Shown here: piece after piece, positions 57,821-64,000 of the stretch
How positions within the stretch are numbered: the first letter of the stretch is position 1
How the letters are laid out: the number at the start of each line of letters is the position of its first letter
From: Ramazzottius varieornatus
Lineage: Eukaryota; Tardigrada; Eutardigrada; Parachela; Ramazzottiidae
Length of the DNA: 64,000 bases
Assembly (NCBI GenBank): GCA_001949185.1
Contig: BDGG01000002.1
Location: 155,783-219,782 of the forward strand
Reading direction: 5' to 3'
Program-made: the position numbers and the translations under genes
The notes under the pieces: model-generated
The model's database searches: none
The model's input: only the letters and a program-made list of their open reading frames with translations
What the model was told of the DNA's origin: nothing

Positions 57821-58960
57821 ATGGCCGAGGCTTTGGAAGTTCCAAGAGCAGCTGCTGGCCACAAGGCCAGTAAACCCTCTTGCAAGGCGCCGGAGGATGA
57901 AAGTTGCACCAGCGGCTACACCATCAACTACATGAACAAGCAGTCCAGGGTACCCGTCAACCTAGTGAGCGGCTTGGTGGATGGTCGGTACTTGAAGCTA
58001 GAGCACGGAATCTGGCCGTATGCGCTGCTCTGCACTGCAGCTGTGCTGCAGCACAGCTGCAGTACGGAAATCGACGAAATTTGTGCGGCACAGCACAGCA
58101 TGCAGCCGGAAGCCGAAGATTGCCGTGCAGATTCACGGACAAACACTTAACAAAAATTGGTACTTTTGGGTATTCGAGTTTCAGGCATCTGAGTTTTGCC
58201 GTACCGTATGGCCACGTTTTCCCGGTGGACTACCCATTTTGCCGACAATACTATAACAAAAGTCAGTACATCAGCGTGCAGCGCAGTTGCAACAGGTCCA
58301 TGTGCATCTGCAGCGCAGCTGCCTAGCCACTGGGCATGAAAGTTGTGCAGCACAGCGCAGCGTACAGCGACCTGGTAGCGTGTGCAGCACAGTTGCTGCG
58401 TAATTTTGGACCTGCGGCCCAGTGCTCTACTTGAAGCTGAGTTTTCGCTCTCACGAGGTGAGCGATACGCTCTGACTGCCATGGCATCCCTCCGGCACAA
58501 TCTCCTCCGGGTTCCTACTGTCTCTTCCAACATGGCTTGTCGGAAACCGGCCTGGTCACCGACAACTGTCCCACTGCCTTCAAATGGCCATGAATCCGAT
58601 TGCATTAGATGACATTACTCATACGGAGGGGAAGGTGTCACACGGCGGCCGTGCACCGTCCGGTGAATATTTTTCCTTTGCCACCGTCCAATACTATTGC
58701 TGTCGAGAAGATGGCAGTCCCGACGCCGAAGTTGTCCTACCGAATAAGACACCCTTTATTCTCTTCCCCACTTCTGTCGTTAAAGCTTGTCAAAAAGTAG
58801 CGGGCATGAATGCACGAAAGTCAGAGGTCTTTTACGACACCGCTGATGACGATGCCTGGAGGAACGGATACCCGACCGCACCAGAATTTCCACCGCCCGA
58901 ATACTACATCGACCAACTGAAAGGATACTGGGGTACAGGCCTTCATCTCAAGGTACGAGG
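57821..58960 (+). pseudogene. ApeC (apextrin C-terminal) domain gene, broken
   Basis: The second half of an ApeC domain is clear at 58584-58954: YYCCREDGSPDAEVVLPNKT, then FILF, ACQKVAGMNA, DTADDDAW. Upstream, in another frame, PPGSYCLFQHG and DNCPTAFKW match the ApeC middle (W-PxGxYC...CP). Further upstream, SGYTINYMNKQSRVPVNL and GLVDGRYLKL may be the beginning. ApeC proteins are secreted pattern-recognition proteins of marine invertebrates. A hAT MITE (57999-58429) splits the start, and at least two frame changes lie outside it (near 58455 and 58582). A start codon and signal peptide are not convincing (a leader-like frame near 57571 shifts). Sequencing error cannot be excluded for the single-base shifts. 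Confidence 0.65.
57999..58429. mobile_element. Non-autonomous hAT element with perfect 8-base target duplication
   Basis: TIR TAGAGCAC at 57999 and GTGCTCTA ending at 58429; the target duplication CTTGAAGC occurs exactly at 57991-57998 and 58430-58437. TAGAG-type ends and 8-base duplications are hAT hallmarks. The 431-base interior is rich in GCAGCACAGCTGCAG-type palindromes near both ends and has no transposase. Confidence 0.9.
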
Positions 58961-59300
58961 TAAAACTAGCGGACTTGTCCATGTAAAATCGTATGGTGTA
59001 CTTGTCCACCCCAGATCTGCTCATCCGTTGATCAGATTGTGTTATTTTTTGGTTTATACGACACGGAAAAACCCCTATCTATTTTTCAAACATGATAGGC
59101 AGGAAAGAAGAGCGGATTTGTTGAGAGACATCTGCTGAGAAGAGGGACGGTCAACGCAATGTTGAAAAGTCAGTTTTTGAAAAATCAGCTGATTTTAATT
59201 CATCAAGTCACGATAAACGTCCTTGTGCAAACTTTTCGGGGTGGACAACTTCACCATGCGATTTTACATGAACAAGTCCGCTAGCTTTACCTCGTATCAA
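58959..59300. repeat. Inverted duplication of an ApeC-gene-like piece
   Basis: Plus strand 59233-59300 (GGGGTGGACAACTTCACCAT ... CTAGCTTTACCTCG) matches the minus strand of 58959-59020 at about 85% by eye. Both encode a TMRFYMNKSASFTSY-like peptide, resembling TINYMNKQS at the start of the ApeC pseudogene. The arms are separated by about 210 bases of A/T-richer DNA. Confidence 0.7.
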
Positions 59301-59333
59301 CATTGGTCAAATAACATTGCCGAACCGTGTGAT

Positions 59334-59398
59334 TTTTTCCCAAGCGGCACAGGTCTTGAGTGTTATTGGCTGGAGGCCTGTGCCACTTGGAAGACCGA
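59334..59398. repeat. Dispersed hairpin repeat, reverse orientation
   Basis: Loop GAGTGTTATTGGCTGGAG, complement of the usual loop; the last copy in the window. Confidence 0.8.
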
Positions 59399-60063
59399 TC
59401 CTGTTCGCTGTCAACTGGCAGATGTGAGGGCTGCAGACGTTTAAATTTTGCGAGCTCCGCCCAAAAGGCTGGCATTCCAGCGAAGCTTTAGAATGAATCA
59501 TGGACCACTTGAGTCATCGTAAAGAGCTATTCAGGCATTCTAAAGCCCTTAAATTGGGGCAAACTAAGGCAAGCCTGAGCTTATGGCGGAAGATCAAGGA
59601 GAAATTTCTTGGCATTGAAAGTGGCTTCTACCATTTGTCATCTGTTGTACGTAGAGGCATAGTGCCTTATTATACCCTATTGATCGTGCAGTACCGTCAA
59701 GTGGTACTATCAACAGGGTTATCAATTCCGTATTAATCAATACGCCAACATCTTCGAATGATCTTCGAATTGATTGATCAAATCCGAAATCACGACTCAT
59801 GACTCATCAAAAACTTGGAAAAATTCGTCAAAAAAATTAAAAAAATCAGAAATACTCAGGGAATCATCCTGAGTTAAGGATTGTGCTGTCTGGAGCTCGA
59901 GCTTCCTCTGATGAGTTTGCGATTCAGAGTCCCTTGGGTATATTTACAGATTTGCCACTATTCTCCCATCAGCCGATGGAAAATACGACGCGGTATCGGT
60001 GACGATGTCGATACCTTCACTGGAAACCGAAGCAGAGAACTTTCATATTACCGAAAATGAGTA
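59399..60063. other. Intergenic, nothing recognised
   Basis: A 78-codon frame at 59500-59736 is unrecognised. No further signal. Confidence 0.4.
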
Positions 60064-60246
60064 GTGGGCAACGTAACTCAGGTGTCACGTGGTTTAAATG
60101 CGACTTGTTGAGCAATTGCGGACGAACTCTGGCGTGGATGTTTGACGTCATCGTGTCGTCAACAGCCACTTTTTCGCGCCTGAGCTCGCTCGCGATCTCT
60201 CAACAGACCCGATTTCGTGACGTCATTTCTGAGTTACTCTGCCCAC
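60064..60246. mobile_element. MITE-like element C, copy 1
   Basis: Ends GTGGGCAACGTAACTCAG and the reverse of GTGGGCAGAGTAACTCAG form an inverted repeat; length 183. A second copy lies at 63445-63685. Confidence 0.6.
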
Positions 60247-62377
60247 AGCTCAAATATAGCTTGCGATCCGCAGTGCGCCTTCTACTGGACACCGTGCATC
60301 TTCGAGATACGGTCTTTTGGCCAATCAAGCCGATCAAGCCATCGTGCTTATCGTGCTTGTGACGTCAATGACGCTTGCCTTAGCTTAAGGGAGAACGCGG
60401 ATACCGCTAAGGCCGCGAATGCCGGGAATATTCCCACCCAAACGAGTCCAGAATTACAGTGTCGGGAAAATCCCACTTAAAATTTAGGCCCGGGAACATC
60501 TGCCAGGGAAGACCGGAAACGCTAATTGGGGTGAGAATTACACTTAGAACTAGTAATAAGTATAAAAAGTTAACGCGGATCACGAGTCGATCTCTTGACC
60601 TCCACGTCTCAGAAATGTCTTTCTGGTGCTGCGGTAGCGTTTGTTAGCGTGACTAAAATTTCTGCTTTTTCGCACTGATTATTGTTGGGTCAGGTAGCGT
60701 TCACGCTATCTCGGTAGATAAAGCCGTACGTCCACCTTGATTGCTGATTATAAGTAAGCATTCCAAGCTAGCGTGACACACGGAACGACTTTACACCACC
60801 CACAGCTCAGTTTTTCCGCAAATACTTCACATTGTTACCCACGCTGCCTCCACCCTTTGCAATTCATGTTGTGTATGAGTTTGTACTCTTTCCCTGATGA
60901 TTTCGTGGCTCTGCATTGTTGCCGCCGATACAGTGTAAGGCTCGCAGAGCTTACTAATAAACCTTGCATGCGACTTGATACCCCACGTTATCCCATGTCA
61001 AACCACTTCAGGTGATCTAACATGGGTTTTTGGGCACGAGCTGTCGCTGCGGGGCTGGTTTTGTTCGTAAGTTTGTGTTTGAACCCCTCTGCTGAACTTT
61101 GCCCAGTGAAGGGCAAAGTACAACATTAGTGGAGATAAGCTTGTGAATGGAATGTGACTGAGGAGAAGCGAAAGTAGGTCACAAAAGAAGGAGATAAGGC
61201 TATAGCATTGCATTCTGAGTCACAGGGAGTAATTCAATGGTTGGGAACTTGGGATACGCGCTGCCATCATCCCAGTTCCCGTTTTCTTCCCTTTTAGCCT
61301 CCCTCGCCGGCAACAGTACCCGTTAGGACGCCGCCCCGCGAATTCTTCTTTCTATCCCTAGAATGCTCACCTGGACAATTAACGGCGAGCAATACTATTG
61401 TCGGTTTGTCGCAAGCCAAAATCAGTATTTAAATGGGCAGAACTGGCGCTACCAAATTGAAGAAATTATTTTTGTGCTAGCAGTTGTAGAACGGGTAGGA
61501 CTATTAGCCCGTTTGTCACGCATCGAACCCATGTAACGTTGCACGTCCGTACGCTGCACTTAGCCACAATTGAAATTAGCCTGTTCCAAAAATCGGCGGA
61601 TTGTTTCTTGGCCGACCCAAGCTGACGGCTGTGATGACGTAAGGGGTCATACATCTGAGATCTTGCTGTTGTCATAACGAAAGATCGTTGTTTGCGCCTG
61701 CATGATACAGTCCAGTCGCTCGAAATCCGTACCAAATTTGTTGATCTTAGTTCAGAGCCCGCCATACATTCACCATGCAGCATGCCATGCTAAATGCCAA
61801 AATTACATAACACAAGCACTACACCCTGTCTTAACTGGTGTAATCAAATAATCAAATGGCAGATGACCGGCTGTCTGAGCATGGCGAGCACCGAGGATAA
61901 CTTTGAATGATTTTCGCATTCTAGAAATGTGAAAATTTGCGAGTTGCAAGGAAGTCAGAAAAGATGAAGCACTGCAAGTGAAAAAAGCCAGCCCAGTCGA
62001 CTTCTTGGTCCCTGTTCTAAACTTCTCCACTGACAGGTCCTACGCACGAAATCTGATTCCGGTGAGCTCGCAATCAGCGTCAAGTTAGCTTGTCATGTGA
62101 TTTGAGCAGGTTTTTGACCAAAAAAAGCCAGCAATTGGCACAAACGAAGCTTTTAGTCCAAGGCAAACCTGTTATATGGTGAAATCAGCTTTTCTTTCTG
62201 GCTAGCCAGCGATCCGGCTAGGCTGGTTTTTACTTTACTTCCACGTTCCTGCTCTCGCTACGTGTGTACCTCAAATCTATTCATGTTTGTTGTTCTTTGA
62301 CACCGGAAATTAAATTTCTTCAATAGCGGACATCAGTTATCATTGTCTTGAGCAATTCGCCACTTTGGACTTGAAAC
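60247..62377. other. Intergenic, no supported gene
   Basis: A 35-codon ORF at 61022-61129 begins MGFWARAVAAGLVLFVSLCL, a plausible signal peptide, with an internal GTAAGT that could be a donor. No partner exon was found. Everything else is unremarkable. Confidence 0.4.
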
Positions 62378-62710
62378 ATGAGACTGATCAGTGCAATGTT
62401 GGTGGTCGTTCTATTGCTGTGTGGAGTACTTCAACAAACGGTAGGGCGACTTTGATATTGCGGCAGTTCTGTAAACCTGTTCGAGGACGGAATGGGACTG
62501 CGTAGGGTGCTGTGTATGATCTGATGCTTCGATTGTCCGTTTTGGTAGATGGCGCTGGACAAGAAAGGTGGCTCGTGCGAAGCATCGTGTCGGGAAGCTG
62601 CTGGATCCTCCTCCGTCCAGTGCAAGAGGTGCTGCAGAGATGTGCGAGGAAGTCCTCAGAAGTTCCGTGGTGGCATGTGCCAGGGTCATACCTGCCGCTG
62701 TCTTGCCTGA
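62378..62710 (+). CDS. Small secreted eight-cysteine, defensin-like peptide
   Basis: Two exons, 62378-62440 and 62549-62710 (phase 0; GTAGGG donor, TTTTGGTAG acceptor), 74 residues. Exon 1 is a pure signal peptide, MRLISAMLVVVLLLCGVLQQ. Exon 2 codes a basic, Cys-rich domain with spacing C-x3-C-x10-C-x2-CC-x14-C-x4-C-x-C, ending GGMCQGHTCRCLA. The C-x3-C and C-x-C pairs plus the final G-x-C...C resemble the CS-alpha-beta fold and gamma-core of defensins and some channel-blocking peptides. The two-exon leader/mature split is typical of such genes. It does not match any named defensin I know, so the activity (antimicrobial or other) is inference. Confidence 0.65.
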
Positions 62711-63444
62711 ACCAAGCTTGGCCCACCTCCTTTCTTCATAATAGCCTACTGGGTGGCCCACTACCCGCGACCACATGCCCAAAGTTTTCGCCAGCACCTT
62801 CTTGACAGTATCTGGAGGTGTGTGCTGTACAGCTATAATGCAGTTCTAGTGGGTCTGACAATGGTTAAACGATAAGGAAGTGGAGATTAACCTTGTGCAT
62901 GTGCTTTTCCAGTCAGATCAACTTGTCTTAAAAGCTGTGGTCGAGTGGTATCGTTACTTCAGCACCCAGACTAGGGAAACACAACTGCAAGGGCCGTCAA
63001 AGATACCCTTCTCTAGCATGATCGAACAGGCTCTAACCTGAAAGCGACCTGAATTTTACCTGGATCGCTTCATATAATAAATTCTCCCGTCCAGTAGATT
63101 TTACGCTTATCTTAATCTCCTAAGTTGCTTGAGATTAGTTGGTCGCCAGTTTGGCATACTGACCAGTCATAACCTTTCCTGTTTTGCACAGTACGACCCA
63201 AAATCCATCGCAGAGCTGCGGGCATTAATCTTCAGCAGTGTCAACTAGGAAGCCCGGGGAAGTCAGCCAAGACTGCAATTCAACCATTTTTAGTTACCGG
63301 TCCACGGCATAATATCTGCACTGACGTCAGTGCGAACTTGGGACTGCCTTCGACCACCAGTCTGATTCTCACCTGTACGTGTGCCAGTATACTTTGAGCC
63401 ATATTCTACTGTATCACACCTTAAACTTGACATACTAATTATAT
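62711..63444. other. Intergenic downstream of defensin-like gene
   Basis: No convincing second peptide gene is visible. An AATAAA-like ATAATAAATT lies at about 63075. Confidence 0.4.
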
Positions 63445-63685
63445 AAGCAAGGTAACTCAGCTGCCACGTGGTGAAATTCCCACTCGTTGGAAGATTGCTT
63501 TTGCGGCCAAACTTGACTTTGCGAACTGACGTCGTTTGGGCGTTAGGTCGTTTTGGTCTCCCAAAGAGCAGTTCCAGCATGAAGGGAAAGAGCGACGATG
63601 ACGTCATCGACGTGGAAGACATGCGGCTCGTAACCTCCCGACAAGTCGGATTTTTACCACGTGACAGCTGAGTTACTTTGCCCAC
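63445..63685. mobile_element. MITE-like element C, copy 2
   Basis: Left end GCAAGGTAACTCAGCTGCCA and right end complement GGGCAAAGTAACTCAGCTGT are inverted repeats of about 30 bases (both run into CACGTGGT); length about 240. Confidence 0.6.
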
Positions 63686-63897
63686 TGCTCATATTCGGCG
63701 TTGTACAATGGAACTGAAGCACTTTGACAAAGACCGATAGATGCAGTAACAATCTCTCCACCAGTCTCCCTCACTCTCACCTCGCGGTCTTTTCGACAGT
63801 TCAAACTCCGCTGGTCAACGGAGGCCTAAGTCATTACACTTTGAAATCTTACGACTTTTATAGCAGAGAAGCGGCAAGTTGATCGCACAGTCTACTG

Positions 63898-64000
63898 ATG
63901 TCGGTTCAACTACTGTTCCACCTGGCATTAAGCCTGCTAATTCTGTCAGCCTTTTCCCGCGTCCTGGCCTTCCCTTTGTACCGGAAAGCTTCTTTGAACA
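63898..64000 (+). CDS. N-terminus of a secreted protein, cut by window end
   Basis: From the ATG at 63898 the frame is open to the edge: MSVQLLFHLALSLLILSAFS is a strong signal peptide, likely cleaved after RVLA. The next residues, FPLYRKASLN, resemble the start of pepsin/cathepsin-D propeptides (a short hydrophobic-Pro-Leu then basic stretch ending in Ser). An aspartic protease is only a guess; just 34 codons are visible. Confidence 0.5.
   Translation, partial: MSVQLLFHLALSLLILSAFSRVLAFPLYRKASLN

Noticed and set aside
58020-58400. GCAGCACAGCTGCAG-rich ORFs as Cys-rich secreted peptides
   Set aside because: They lie wholly inside the hAT MITE and reflect its palindromic repeats.

Overview
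The window is animal nuclear DNA. Genes are split by many GT-AG introns, mostly about 50-700 bases, with one of about 4.6 kb. Protein-coding genes look metazoan: strawberry notch, an aminergic-type GPCR, bicistronic-type MOCS1, DNAJC12, hydroxylysine kinase, an RNF220 relative, C-type lectin, Ly6 and ApeC-like sequences. An ApeC (apextrin C-terminal) remnant together with Polinton, pogo, hAT and CR1-like traces suggests a compact-genome, perhaps marine, invertebrate. The species cannot be named from the sequence alone.

Layout. 1-849 is the 3' end of an SGTA-like co-chaperone gene (+). 850-11400 is repeat-rich and holds a decayed Polinton-type DNA polymerase, several MITE-like elements, a 620-base foldback and a tryptophan 2,3-dioxygenase pseudogene (-). 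11443-26726 is mostly minus strand: a Ly6/quiver-type exon, a secreted C-type lectin, an aminergic-type GPCR, a pogo element with intact TIRs, an adenylate-kinase-like gene with a nonsense codon, DNAJC12 and MOCS1. A tRNA-Asn(GTT) lies in the 0.5 kb between MOCS1 (-) and the divergent MTG1 (+). From there the strand is plus: MTG1, HYKK, an RNF220-like gene without a visible RING, strawberry notch in 22 coding exons, and a cathepsin-B-like protease with an unusual C-terminal extension followed by a decayed tandem copy. The last 9 kb contains a broken pogo/Tigger transposase, a CR1-like 2A motif, an ApeC pseudogene split by a hAT MITE with perfect 8-base target duplication, a two-exon gene for a small secreted 8-cysteine defensin-like peptide, and the signal-peptide exon of another secreted protein cut by the window edge.

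One repeat family runs through everything: I count 50 copies of a roughly 62-65 base near-perfect hairpin with a conserved, asymmetric loop. Copies sit almost only in introns and intergenic DNA, often as tandem pairs or quadruplets with about 80-base period. It is the most striking unexplained structure here.

Functional links: DNAJC12 (co-chaperone of aromatic amino acid hydroxylases), an aminergic-type GPCR and a dead TDO gene lie within 13 kb; this may be coincidence. Splice phases of MOCS1 preserve the known choice between a Gly-Gly-ending MOCS1A and an in-frame MOCS1A-MOCS1B fusion. Exon limits given are my own reading of splice sites and frames; none was tested against RNA or by database search.
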